A stretch of 64,000 nucleotides of DNA from Glandiceps talaboti (lineage: Eukaryota; Hemichordata; Enteropneusta; Spengelidae), in assembly GCF_964340395.1 (NCBI RefSeq), contig NC_135557.1, positions 969,646-1,033,645 of the forward strand, given 5' to 3'. The notes beneath the pieces are model-generated. The model searched no databases and had not been told where the DNA came from. It saw only the letters and a program-made list of their open reading frames with translations. This document shows, one piece after another, positions 9,701-21,889 of this stretch. Position numbers and translations under genes: made by a program. Position 1 is the first letter of the stretch. Each line of letters opens with the position of its first letter.

Positions 9701-10430
9701 AGGCCCGGTTACACGATGCAACTCGACTAGCAACGCACCATGCAATTCTTCACATGCGACGAATTGCATCGTGTACTCGCCTCGTCGCAGGGTCTTGCGA
9801 CGTTGCAAGGTGCGTCGCAAGGAAACCGACATGTCGGTTTCCTTGCGACGCGTCGCAAGTTGCTTCTCGAGTTGCTTCGTGAGTTGCACCGTGTAACCAC
9901 TTCGTCGCGTCGCAAGTAATAACCTTTGACATATACCTACGTGTCAAATGACGTGCAATGTTATGGCCGCCATGTTTTTAGTATAAATATTCTATTTTAG
10001 CAAGTATTTTTTATATCATTTCGATTTATCACCACGATTACCACTTATCAATAGTATACAATGTCTATGAATGCTTGATTTCCGCTGAATATCATTTTAT
10101 TTCCAACTTGAATGCAAGTAGCGACATCGGAAAGATCAACATCGCCCTAACGAACTTCAAATTGAATAGAGTTTTACTATCGATACCTCAACAAGTTTTC
10201 AGTCATTTTATTCGTAAATATTAGCAATTTCATAGCATTTTTGCCAAATTCCTGCCGCTAGAAGACTTGACCTCGATGACCTGTAACTTTTATATATTTA
10301 CGCATGTGCAACAGTTAGCTCTTGCGACTCACCATGCAACTAGTTGCATCGTGTACGCGCTCCCGTCGCAGTTGCAAGCCTCGTCGCATGCGACGAATTG
10401 CTTCATGAGTTGCATCGTGTAACTGGGCCT
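9701..10430. mobile_element. PIF/Harbinger-like MITE in the 62-bp array
   Basis: The element is bounded by TTA on both sides (9698-9700 and 10431-10433). The uninterrupted 62-bp unit has a single TTA at that point, which proves insertion. The ends form an imperfect inverted repeat (AGGCCCGGTTACACGATGCA on the left, the inverse of AGGCCCAGTTACACGATGCA on the right), with further TTGCATCGTGTA copies inside. A 3-bp TTA duplication fits the PIF/Harbinger superfamily. The 730-bp interior has no transposase. It carries a perfect 40-bp palindrome at 9812-9851. Confidence 0.85.
9812..9851. repeat. perfect 40-bp palindrome inside the MITE
   Basis: The left half GCGTCGCAAGGAAACCGACA is followed at once by its exact reverse complement, with no spacer. 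It can form a cruciform. It may be a subterminal transposase-binding structure or a fold used by the element. Confidence 0.9.
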
Positions 10431-10433
10431 TTA

Positions 10434-10472
10434 GACACCATTGTCGTGACATAGACACATGCTGCCATTTCA
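10434..10472. repeat. end of 62-bp array and duplication junction
   Basis: The interrupted 62-bp unit resumes after the MITE. It then switches within the shared TTTCAAA/ATTCAAA sequence into the TG-minisatellite core. This is the junction between block A and block B of the large tandem duplication. Confidence 0.8.
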
Positions 10473-10532
10473 AATACCAATATATGTGTGTGTGTGTGTG
10501 TGTGTACACTGTATAGCAATTCAAATACCAAT

Positions 10533-10568
<36 letters not shown>

Positions 10569-10611
10569 GTGTGTGTGTGTGTGTACACTGTATAGCAATT
10601 CAAATACCAAT

Positions 10612-10645
<34 letters not shown>

Positions 10646-10842
10646 ACTGTATAGCAATTCAAATACCAATAAGTGTGTGTGTGTGTGTGTGTATGTGTGT
10701 ACACAGAATAGCAATTTGAATACCAAATGTGTGTGTGTGTACACTGAATAGCGATTCAAATACCAATATGTGTGTGTACACTGAATACCAAATTCAAATA
10801 CCAATATGTGTGTGTGTACACTGAATAGCAATTCAAATACCA

Positions 10843-10886
<44 letters not shown>

Positions 10887-11116
10887 ACTGAATAGCAATT
10901 CAAATACCAATATGTGTGTGTGTGTGTGTGTGTGTACACTGAATAGCAATTCAAATACCAATGTGTGTGTGTGTGTGTACACTGAATAGCAATTCAAATA
11001 CCAATATGTGTGTGTGTACACTGAATAGCAATTCAAATACCAATATGTGTGTGTACACTGAATAGCAATTCAAATACCAATATGTGTGTGTACACTGAAT
11101 AGCAATTCAAATGCCA

Positions 11117-11158
<42 letters not shown>

Positions 11159-11423
11159 ACTTAATAGCAATTCAAATACCAATATGTGTGTACACTGAAT
11201 AGCAATTCAAATACCAATATGTGTGTGTGTGTACACTGAATAGCAATTCAAATACCAATATGTGTGTGTACACTGAATAGCAATTCAAATACCAATATGT
11301 GTGTACACTGAATAGCAATTCAAATACCAATATGTGTGTACACTGAATAGCAATTCAAATACCAATAAGTGAGTACACTGAATAGCAATTCAAATACCAA
11401 TATGTGTGTGTTTGTGTGTGTGT
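10473..11423. repeat. compound TG minisatellite, copy B
   Basis: Same core and same order of variants as copy A, with different TG run lengths, for example a longer run at about 10845-10883. About 24 units. Confidence 0.95.
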
Positions 11424-11616
11424 ATTTAGATTTATTACCCAATATTTTTCTCTATTCAGACAAAGCAAATACGAGTGACTTAAGGGGGCTTTGTCATTAC
11501 TCGTCTAGTGACTCGTAGTGACAACCCTTACGTCATGAGTATTTTCCAGGTGAATGATGAAAATTATTGGAGAATAACATAATTATACCAGCACAAGTAT
11601 TATCTCATATTGTCTC
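11424..11616. repeat. spacer of the duplicated block, copy B
   Basis: Nearly identical to 9291-9484. Together they fix the offset of the duplication at about 2.13 kb, or 1.40 kb without the MITE. Confidence 0.85.
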
Positions 11617-12177
11617 ATATTTCAAACACAGCGGAACCAGTGACTTAGACACCACTGTCGTGACATAGACGCGTGCTGCCATTTCAAACACAGCGGAACC
11701 AGTGACTTAGACACCATTGTTGTGACATAGACACGTGCTGCCATTTCAAACACAGCAGAACCAGTGACTTAGACACCATTGTCGTGACATAGACACGTGC
11801 TGCCATTTCAAACACAGCAGAACCAGTGACTTAGACACCATTGTCGTGACATAGACACGTGCTGCCATTTCAAACACTGCAGAACCAGTGACTTAGACAC
11901 CATTGTCGTGACATAGACACGTGCTGCCATTTCAAACACAGCAGAACCAGTGACTTAGACACCATTGTCGTGACATAGACGCGTGCTGCCATTTCAAACA
12001 CAGCAGAACCAGTGACTTAGACACCACTGTCGTGACATAGACACGTGCTGCCATTTCAAACACAGCAGAACCAGTGACTTAGACACCATTGTCGTGACAT
12101 AGACGCGTGCTGCCATTTCAAACACAGCAGAACCAGTGACTTAGACACCATTGTCGTGACATAGACGCGTGCTGCCA
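11617..12177. repeat. 62-bp tandem repeat, copy B
   Basis: About nine units of the same 62-bp repeat, with a few single-base variants (GCGTGCTGC/ACGTGCTGC, CATTGTC/CACTGTC). It ends at the left edge of the unique DNA before the host exon at 12285. Confidence 0.95.
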
Positions 12178-12284
12178 TGACATAGAACGACCAAAGTATA
12201 CATTCCATACATTTTGTTTAACTTGGCTTATACATGGTATAAATACATGTATTTTTTTCATTCTACATAGTAGTTTAACCTTAC

Positions 12285-12473
12285 CCTCTGATGACATTCC
12301 ACCATAGGGATGTGGAAATCCGGTGTCTTCCACTGCAAGTAAGTTGTCCCACTGTCTCTTCACTTCTGACTTATGTGGACATTGTCTAGGCGACCATATT
12401 TCATTCTCATCATCATCATCATCATCGTCAAGGTTACACTTGTCAGTCACCCATTGGTTTAAGAGATCTTGTG
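12285..12473 (-). CDS. candidate host exon 4 (acidic/coiled-type protein)
   Basis: On the minus strand the acceptor TTTCAATGCAG precedes 12473, and the donor G|GTAAGG follows 12285. The 189-nt exon enters in phase 1 and leaves in phase 1. It starts AQDLLNQWVTDK, contains a run of seven Asp encoded by GAT repeats, and continues EVKRQWDNLL to YGGMSSEG. It joins without a stop to the exon at 12694-12832. The gene is not firmly identified. The join ...DDAYSE + AQDLLNQW resembles N-terminal regions of CCDC191-type coiled-coil proteins, but that is a weak guess from memory. The next exon would lie to the left, beyond the repeat-filled DNA. Confidence 0.6.
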
Positions 12474-12693
12474 CTGCATTGAAATAATATATCCATTCAA
12501 TCAGTAAGACATCAAACAACCGTTTTCAAATTACCCATCATACAAATGAAAGCATTAATTAAAGGTATCTATCTCCTGTGTTTGATTCCAAAAATTTGTA
12601 TGTTTTGTAAGTCTGCAGTGTGATATGTTTGCTATATGAAGATAGTTAAATTTGTATGTTTTTGTTATGTTTATTACATTGCTTAAAACATAC

Positions 12694-12832
12694 CTTCTGA
12701 ATAGGCATCATCATGATCTCGAAGGGCATCTACAGTTGCCATGGCAGTAGACATACCATCACCATAGCTACCAAATGCATGTTTACGTCCAAAGGTAACA
12801 GCTGCAGCATGGTCAGAAGCTTTCTGTACTTT
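12694..12832 (-). CDS. candidate host exon 3
   Basis: Minus-strand exon of 139 nt between the acceptor CATTTCAG and the donor G|GTATGT. It is open only in phase 0 and leaves in phase 1. It encodes KVQKASDHAAAVTFG, a Gly/Ser/Met-rich middle, and TVDALRDHDDAYSE at the end. Both splice phases agree with its neighbours (exon 2 leaves in phase 0, exon 4 enters in phase 1), which is the main support for a single gene. The tandem repeats of the upstream intron begin about 6 bp from its acceptor. Confidence 0.6.
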
Positions 12833-12838
12833 CTGAAA

Positions 12839-12917
12839 TGTACAAATCAGTATGTATCACTTATGATCCCAATGTACAAATCAGTATGTATCACGTATGA
12901 TCCCAATGTACAAATCA
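12839..12917. repeat. 34-bp tandem repeat, 2-3 units
   Basis: Units start ATGTACAAATCAGTATGTAT and end with GATCCCA. The array touches the splice acceptor of exon 3 and merges at its other edge into the 47-bp repeat through the shared AAATCAGT. Confidence 0.85.
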
Positions 12918-13320
12918 GTTTGTCATTAGTCACAGGGCTGTATGCTGTTTGTACCCATTAGAGAGTTTGTCATTAGTCACTGGGCTGTATGCTGTTTCTA
13001 CTCATGACACAGTTTGTCATTAGTCACAGGACTGTATGCTGTTTGTGCACATGAGAGTTTGTCATTAGTCACAGGACTGTATGCTGTTTGTACACATGAG
13101 AGTTTGTCATTAGTCACAGGACTGTATGCTGTTTCTACTCATGACACAGTTTGTCATTAGTCACAGGACTGTATGCTGTTTGTACCCATTAGAGAGTTTG
13201 TCATTAGTCACAGGGCTGTATGCTGTTTCTACTCATCACACAGTTTGTCATTAGTCACAGGGCTGTATGCTGTTTCTACTCATCACACAGTTTGTCATTA
13301 GTCACAGGGCTGTGTGTTAT
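12918..13320. repeat. 47-bp tandem repeat, about 8-9 units
   Basis: Units contain TTTGTCATTAGTCACAGG and CTGTATGCTGTTT followed by a variable tail (CTACTCATGACA or GTACCCATTAGA). Spacing between TGTCATTAG motifs is 47 bp where measured. Confidence 0.9.
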
Positions 13321-13738
13321 CTTTACTTTGTAAAAGATGGGTTGTGTGTTATCTACTCAATAACTGACACTATGTAAAAGATGGGTTGTGTGTTATCTAC
13401 TCAATAACTGACACTATGTAAAAGAATTTAAGATAGGTTGTGTGTTATCTACTCAATAACCAACACTATGTAAAAGATGGGTTGTGTGTTATCTACTCAA
13501 TAACTGACACTATGTAAAAGAATTTAAGATAGGTTGTGTGTTATCTACTCAATAACCAACACTATGTAAAAGATGGGTTGTGTGTTATCTACTCAATAAC
13601 TGACACTATGTAAAAGAATTTAAGATAGGTTGTGTGTTATCTACTCAATAACCAACACTATGTAAAAGATGGGTTGTGTGTTATCTACTCAATAACCAAC
13701 ACTATGTAAAAGATGGGTTGTGTGTTATCTACTCAATA
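13321..13738. repeat. tandem repeat of alternating about 41- and 51-bp units
   Basis: Units contain GATGGGTTGTGTGTTATCTA and CTCAATAAC(TG/CA)ACACTATG. Alternate units carry an extra AAGAATTTAAGATAG. A two-unit higher-order pattern repeats about four times. Confidence 0.85.
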
Positions 13739-13892
13739 AGTCATTGAGAATGACATATGATTGGGTTTTAATGAATTATCACTACTCTGATCACGCAACA
13801 ACACTTGTGAACCTAAATCAAACAGACTTAGATATGTTGTGTCTGCTTGTTGGACATGGAACATGCCTACAACAATAAAGGATGGGTCGGAT
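13739..13892. other. unique island between intronic satellites
   Basis: About 150 bp of non-repetitive DNA. An acceptor-like TATTGTTGTAG is present on the minus strand, but the following frame in the required phase hits a stop and no donor is seen, so it is not called as an exon. Confidence 0.5.
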
Positions 13893-16127
13893 GTCATAGG
13901 TACATAGTGGGACATGCCATAGGTACATAGTGGGATATGTCATAGGTACATAGTGGGATATGTCATAGGTACATAGTGGGATATGTCATAGGTACATAGT
14001 GGGATATGTCATAGGTACATAGTGGGATATGCCATAGGTATACTTAGTGGGATATGTCATAGGTACATAGTGGGATATGCCATAGGTATACTTAGTGGGA
14101 TATGTCATAGGTACATAGTGGGATATGTCATAGGTACATAGTGGGATATGTCATAGGTACATAGTGGGATATGTCATAGGTATACTTAGTGGGATATGTC
14201 ATAGGTACATAGTGGGATATGCCATAGGTACATAGTGGGATATGTCATAGGTACATAGTGGGATATGTCATAGGTACATAGTGGGATATGCCATAGGTAT
14301 ACTTAGTGGGATATGTCATAGGTACATAGTGGGATATGTCATAGGTACATAGTGGGATATGCCATAGGTATACTTAGTGGGATATGTCATAGGTACATAG
14401 TGGGATATGTCATAGGTACATAGTGGGATATGTCATAGGTACATAGTGGGATATGCCATAGGTATACTTAGTGGGATATGTCATAGGTACATAGTGGGAT
14501 ATGCCATAGGTATACTTAGTGGGATATGTCATAGGTACATAGTGGGATATGTCATAGGTACATAGTGGGACATGTCATAGGTACATAGTGGGATATGTCA
14601 TAGGTACATAGTGGGATATGTCATAGGTACATAGTGGGATATGTCATAGGTACATAGTGGGATATGTCATAGGTACATAGTGGGATATGTCATAGGTACA
14701 TAGTGGGATATGTCATAGGTACATAGTGGGATATGCCATAGGTACATAGTGGGATATGTCATAGGTATACTTAGTGGGATATGTCATAGGTACATAGTGG
14801 GATATGTCATAGGTACATAGTGGGATATGTCATAGGTACATAGTGGGACATGTCATAGGTACATAGTGGGATATGTCATAGGTACATAGTGGGATATGTC
14901 ATAGGTACATAGTGGAATATGCCATAGGTATACTTAGTGGGATATGTCATAGGTACATAGTGGGATATGTCATAGGTACATAGTGGGATATGTCATAGGT
15001 ACATAGTGGGATATGTCATAGGTACATAGTGGGATATGCCATAGGTATACTTAGTGGGATATGTCATAGGTACATAGTGGGATATGTCATAGGTACATAG
15101 TGGGATATGTCATAGGTACATAGTGGGATATGTCATAGGTACATAGTCGGATGTCATAGGTACATAGTGTGATATGTCATAGGTACATAGTGGGATATGT
15201 CATAGGTACATAGTGGGACATGTCATAGGTACATAGTGGGATATGTCATAGGTACATAGTGGGATATGTCATAGGTACATAGTGGGATATGTCATAGGTA
15301 CATAGTGGGACATGTCATAGGTACATAGTGGGATATGTCATAGGTACATAGTGGGATATGTCATAGGTACATAGTGGGATATGTCATAGGTACATAGTGG
15401 GATATGTCATAGGTACATAGTGGGATATGTCATAGGTACATAGTGGGATATGTCATAGGTACATAGTGGGATATGTCATAGGTACATAGTGGGATATGTC
15501 ATAGGTACATAGTGGGATATGCCATAGGTATACTTAGTGGGATATGTCATAGGTACATAGTGGGATATGCCATAGGTATACTTAGTGGGATATGTCATAG
15601 GTACATAGTGGGATATGTCATAGGTACATAGTGGGATATGTCATAGGTACATAGTGGGATATGTCATAGGTACATAGTGGGATATGTCATAGGTACATAG
15701 TGGGATATGTCATAGGTACATAGTGGAATATGTCATAGGTACATAGTGGGATATGTCATAGGTACATAGTGGGATATGCCATAGGTATACTTAGTGGGAT
15801 ATGTCATAGGTACATAGTGGGATATGTCATAGGTACTTAGTGGGATATGTCATAGGTACATAGTGGGATATGTCATAGGTACATAGTGGGATATGTCATA
15901 GGTACATAGTCGGATGTCATAGGTACATAGTGTGATATGTCATAGGTACATAGTGGGATATGTCATAGGTACATAGTGGGACATGTCATAGGTACATAGT
16001 GGGATATGTCATAGGTACATAGTGGGATATGTCATAGGTACATAGTGGGATATGTCATAGGTACATAGTGGGATATGTCATAGGTACATAGTCGGATGTC
16101 ATAGGTACATAGTGGGATATGTCATCA
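13893..16127. repeat. 23-bp satellite array
   Basis: Units read GTCATAGGTACATAGTGGG plus ATAT, period 23. A recurring 25-bp variant has GCCATAGGTATACTTAG. About 96 units. A block including the rare variants CATAGTCGGATG and CATAGTGTGATATG occurs near 15145-15175 and again near 15905-15935, so amplification happened in larger blocks. The last units grade into the 25-bp satellite. Confidence 0.97.
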
Positions 16128-19100
16128 GTACACACAATGGGATATGTCATCAGTACACACAATAGGATATGTCATCAGTACACACAATGTGATATGTCAT
16201 CAGTACACACAATGTGATATGTCATCAGTACACACAATGTGATATGTCATCAGTACACATAATGGGATATGTCATCAGTACACACAATGTGATATGTCAT
16301 CAGTACACACAATGTGATATGTCATCAGTACACATAATGTGATATGTCATCAGTACACACAATGTGATATGTCATCAGTACACACAATGTGATATGTCAT
16401 CAGTACACATAATGGGATATGTCATCAGTACACACAATGGGATATGTCATCAGTACACACAATAGGATATGTCATCAGTACACACAATATGATATGTCAT
16501 CAGTACACACAATGTGATATGTCATCAGTACACACAATGTGATATGTCATCAGTACACATAATGGGATATGTCATCAGTACACACTATGGGATATGTCAT
16601 CAGTACACACAATGGGATATGTCATCAGTACACACAATGGGATATGTCACATGTACACATAATGGGATATGTCATCAGTACACACAATGTGATATGTCAT
16701 CAGTACACACAATGGGATATGTCATCAGTACACACAATGGGATATGTCACATGTACACATAATGGGATATGTCATCAGTACACACAATGTGATATGTCAC
16801 ATGTACACACAATGTGATATGTCATCAGTACACATAATGGGATATGTCATCAGTGCACACAATGGGATATGTCATCAGTACACACAATGGGATATGTCAC
16901 ATGTACACATAATGGGATATGTCATCAGTACACACAATGTGATATGTCACATGTACACACAATGTGATATGTCATCAGTACACATAATGGGATATGTCAT
17001 CAGTGCACATAATGGGATATGTCATCAGTACACACAATGGGATATGTCACATGTACACATAATGGGATATGTCATCAGTACACACAATGTGATATGTCAC
17101 ATGTACACACAATGTGATATGTCACATGTACACATAATGGGATATGTCATCAGTACACACAATGGGATATGTCACATGTACACACAATGTGATATGTCAT
17201 CAGTACACATAATGGGATATGTCATCAGTGCACACAATGGGATATGTCATCAGTACACACAATGGGATATGTCATCAGTACACACAATGGGATATGTCAT
17301 CAGTACACATAATGGGATATGTCATCAGTACACACAATGGGATATGTCACATGTACACATAATGGGATATGTCATCAGTACACACAATGTGATATGTCAC
17401 ATGTACACATAATGGGATATGTCATCAGTACACATAATGTGATATGTCACATGTACACACAATGGGATATGTCATCAGTACACACTATGGGATATGTCAT
17501 CAGTACACACAATGTGATATGTCATCAGTACACACAATAGGATATGTCATCAGTACACACAATGGGATATGTCATCAGAACACATAATGGGATATGTCAT
17601 CAGTACACACAATGGGATATGTCATCAGTACACACAATGGGATATGTCATCAGTACACACAATGGGATATGTCACCAGTACACACAATGGGATATGTCAT
17701 CAGTACACACAATGGGATATGTCATCAGTACACACAATGGGATATGTCATCAGTACACACAATAGGATATGTCATCAGTACACACAATGTGATATGTCAT
17801 CAGTACACACAATGGGATATGTCACATGTACACACAATGGGATATGTCATCAGTACACATAATGGGATATGTCATCAGTACACACAATGGGATATGTCAT
17901 CAGTACACACTATGGGATATGTCATCAGTACACACAATGGGATATGTCATCAGTACACACAATGTGATATGTCATCAGTACACACAATGGGATATGTCAT
18001 CAGTACACACAATAGGATATGTCATCAGTACACACAATGGGATATGTCATCAGTACACACAATAGGATATGTCATCAGTACACACAATGTGATATGTCAT
18101 CAGTACACGTAATGGGATATGTCATCAGTACACGTAATGGGATATGTCATCAGTACACACAATGGGATATGTCATCAGTACACACAATGGGATATGCCAT
18201 CAGTACACATAATGGGATATGTCATCAGTACACACAATGGGATATGCCATCAGTACACATAATGGGATATGTCATCAGTACACACAATGTGATATGTCAC
18301 ATGTACACATAATAGGATATGTCATCAGTACACACAATGTGATATGTCATCAGTACACACAATGTGATATGTCATCAGTACACACAATGGGATATGTCAT
18401 CAGTACACACAATGTGATATGTCATCAGTACACACAATGGGATATGTCATCAGTACACACAATGGGATATGTCATCAGTACACACAATGGGATATGTCAT
18501 CAGTACACACAATGGGATATGTCATCAGTACACACAATGGGATATGTCACATGTACACACAATGTGATATGTCATCAGTACACACAATACGATATGTCAT
18601 CAGTACACACAATGTGATATGTCACATGTACACATAATAGGATATGTCATCAGTACACACAATGGGATATGTCATCAGTACACACAATGGGATATGTCAT
18701 CAGTACACATAATGTGATATGTCATCAGTACACACTATGGGATATGTCATCAGTAAACACAATAGGATATGTCATCAGTACACACAATGGGATATGTCAT
18801 CAGTACACACAATGGGATATGTCATCAGTACACACAATGTGATATGTCATCAGTACACATAATGGGATATGTCATCAGTGCACACAATGGGATATGTCAT
18901 CAGTACACATAATAGGATATGTCATCAGTACACACAATGGGATATGTCATCAGTACACACTATGGGATATGTCATCAGTACACATAATGGGATATGTCAC
19001 ATGTACACACAATAGGATATGTCATCAGTACACACAATAGGATATGTCATCAGTACACACAATGGGATATGTCATCAGTACACACAATGGGATATGTCAT

Positions 19101-21622
19101 CAGTACACACAATGGGATATGTCATCAGTACACACAATGGGATATGTCATCAGTACACACAATGGGATATGTCATCAGTACACACAATGTGATATGTCAT
19201 CAGTACACATAATGGGATATGTCATCAGTACACACAATGGGATATGTCATCAGTACACACAATGTGATATGTCATCAGTACACATAATGGGATATGTCAT
19301 CAGTACACATAATGTGATATGTCATCAGTACACACAATGGGATATGTCATCAGTACACACAATGTGATATGTCATCAGTACACACAATGTGATATGTCAT
19401 CAGTACACACAATAGGATATGTCATCAGTACACATAATGGGATATGTCATCAGTACACACAATGGGATATGTCATCAGTACACACAATGGGATATGTCAC
19501 ATGTACACATAATGGGATATGTCATCAGTACACACAATGTGATATGTCATCAGTACACACAATGGGATATGTCATCAGTACACACAATGTGATATGTCAT
19601 CAGTACACATAATAGGATATGTCATCAGTACACACAATGGGATATGTCATCAGTACACATAATAGGATATGTCATCAGTACACATAATGGGATATGTTAT
19701 CAGTACACATAATGGGATATGTCATCAGTACACACAATGGGATATGTCATCAGTACACACAATGGGATATGTCATCAGTACACACAATGGGATATGTCAT
19801 CAGTACACACAATAGGATATGTCATCAGTACACACAATAGGATATGTCATCAGTACACACAATAGGATATGTCATCAGTACACACAATGGGATATGTCAT
19901 CAGTACACATAATGGGATATGTCATCAGTGCACACAATGGGATATGTCATCAGTACACATAATGGGATATGTCATCAGTACACACAATGTGATATGTCAT
20001 CAGTACACACAATGGGATATGTCATCAGTACACACAATGTGATATGTCACATGTACACACAATGGGATATGTCATCAGTACACACAATGAGATATGTCAC
20101 ATGTACACATAATGGGATATGTCATCAGTACATACAATGTGATATGTCATCAGTACACACAATGGGATATGTCATCAGTACACATAATGGGATATGTCAT
20201 CAGTACACACAATGGGATATGTCACATGTACACGTAATGGGATATGTCATCAGTACACACAATGGGATATGTCACATGTACACATAATGGGATATGTCAT
20301 CAGTACACACAATGGGATATGTCATCAGTACACATAATGGGATATGTCATCAGTACACACAATGGGATATGTCATCAGTACACACAATGTGATATGTCAT
20401 CAGTACACACAATGGGATATGTCATCAGTACACACAATGTGATATGTCATCAGTACACACAATGGGATATGTCATCAGTACACACAATGGGATATGTCAC
20501 ATGTACACATAATGGGATATGTCATCAGTACACACAATGTGATATGTCATCAGTACACATAATGGGATATGTCATCAGTACACACAATGGGATATGTCAC
20601 ATGTACACATAATGGGATATGTCATCAGTACACACAATGTGATATGTCACATGTACACATAATGGGATATGTCATCAGTACACACAATGGGATATGTCAT
20701 CAGTACACATAATGGGATATGTCATCAGTACACACAATGTGATATGTCACATGTACACATAATGTGATATGTCACGTGTACACATAATGGGATATGTCAT
20801 CAGTACACACAATGTGATATGTCACATGTACACATAATAGGATATGTCATCAGTACACATAATGGGATATGTCATCAGTACACAAAATGGGATATGTCAT
20901 CAGTACACACAATGTGATATGTCATCAGTACACATAATGGGATATGTCATCAGTACACACAATGTGATATGTCATCAGTACACATAATGGGATATGTCAC
21001 ATGTACACATAATGGGATATGTCATCAGTACACACAATGGGATATGTCATCAGTACACACAATAGTATATGTCACATGTACACACAATGTGATATGTCAT
21101 CAGTACACACAATGGGATATGTCATCAGTACACACAATGGGATATGTCATCAGTACACACAATGTGATATGTCACATGTACACACAATAGGATATGTCAT
21201 CAGTACACACAATGGGATATGTCATCAGTACACACAATGGGATATGTCATCAGTACACATAATGGGATATGTCATCAGTACACACAATGGGATATGTCAC
21301 ATGTACACACAATGGGATATGTCATCAGTACACACAATGTGATATGTCACATGTACACATAATGGGATATGTCATCAGTACACACAATGGGATATGTCAT
21401 CAGTACACACAATGGGATATGTCATCAGTACACACAATGGGATATGTCATCAGTACACACAATGTGATATGTCATCAGTACACACAATGTGATATGTCAC
21501 ATGTACACACAATAGGATATGTCATCAGTACACACAATGTGATATGTCATCAGTACACACAATGTGATATGTCACATGTACACACAATAGGATATGTCAT
21601 CAGTACACACAATGTGATACAT
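16128..21622. repeat. 25-bp satellite array, about 220 units
   Basis: Units read GGATATGTCATCAGTACACA plus CAATG, with a common variant having CACATGTACACAT in the middle. It shares GTCAT..GTACA..GGATAT with the 23-bp array and is evidently derived from it or shares its ancestor. The unit has no stop codon in any plus-strand frame, so long repetitive reading frames appear; these are not genes. The array ends about 15 bp from the donor of exon 2. Confidence 0.97.
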
Positions 21623-21637
21623 CATAGGTAGACATAC

Positions 21638-21676
21638 CTTTATCCAATCTTGTACATTATCACTGTTTGATACAGT
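21638..21676 (-). CDS. candidate host micro-exon 2
   Basis: Minus-strand exon of 39 nt with acceptor TATTTTACAG and donor AAG|GTATGT. It is open only in phase 0 and encodes TVSNSDNVQDWIK. It leaves in phase 0, matching exon 3. It sits alone between the 25-bp satellite and the 34/36-bp satellite, and the splice motifs are strong on both sides. Confidence 0.55.
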
Positions 21677-21889
21677 CTGTAAAATACAAAATGTCATGTA
21701 ACAAGGACACCAAGAAAGTATTAAATAACAAGTCTTCATAAAAGAAATACTCCTAACAATAATTGTGACATGATTTTAAAAGTATTTATATATAGTAGTA
21801 AAACACATATACAACACTTATCAGTGTTTGGATGATATACCACAAATTACTTATAGCATCCATATCAAGTATAAAAGTATTGAATTCTG

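Noticed and set aside
8377-11036. His/Thr/Tyr/Val-rich frames on both strands
   Set aside because: Products of the TG minisatellite with no start, splice or conservation signal.
13733-13915. Possible extra host exon in the satellite intron
   Set aside because: The frame required by the neighbouring phases contains a stop and there is no usable donor.
16514-21631. Long plus-strand reading frames with MSSVHTMGYV-type repeats
   Set aside because: They come from a 25-bp satellite without stop codons and run in all three frames; variants do not respect a frame.
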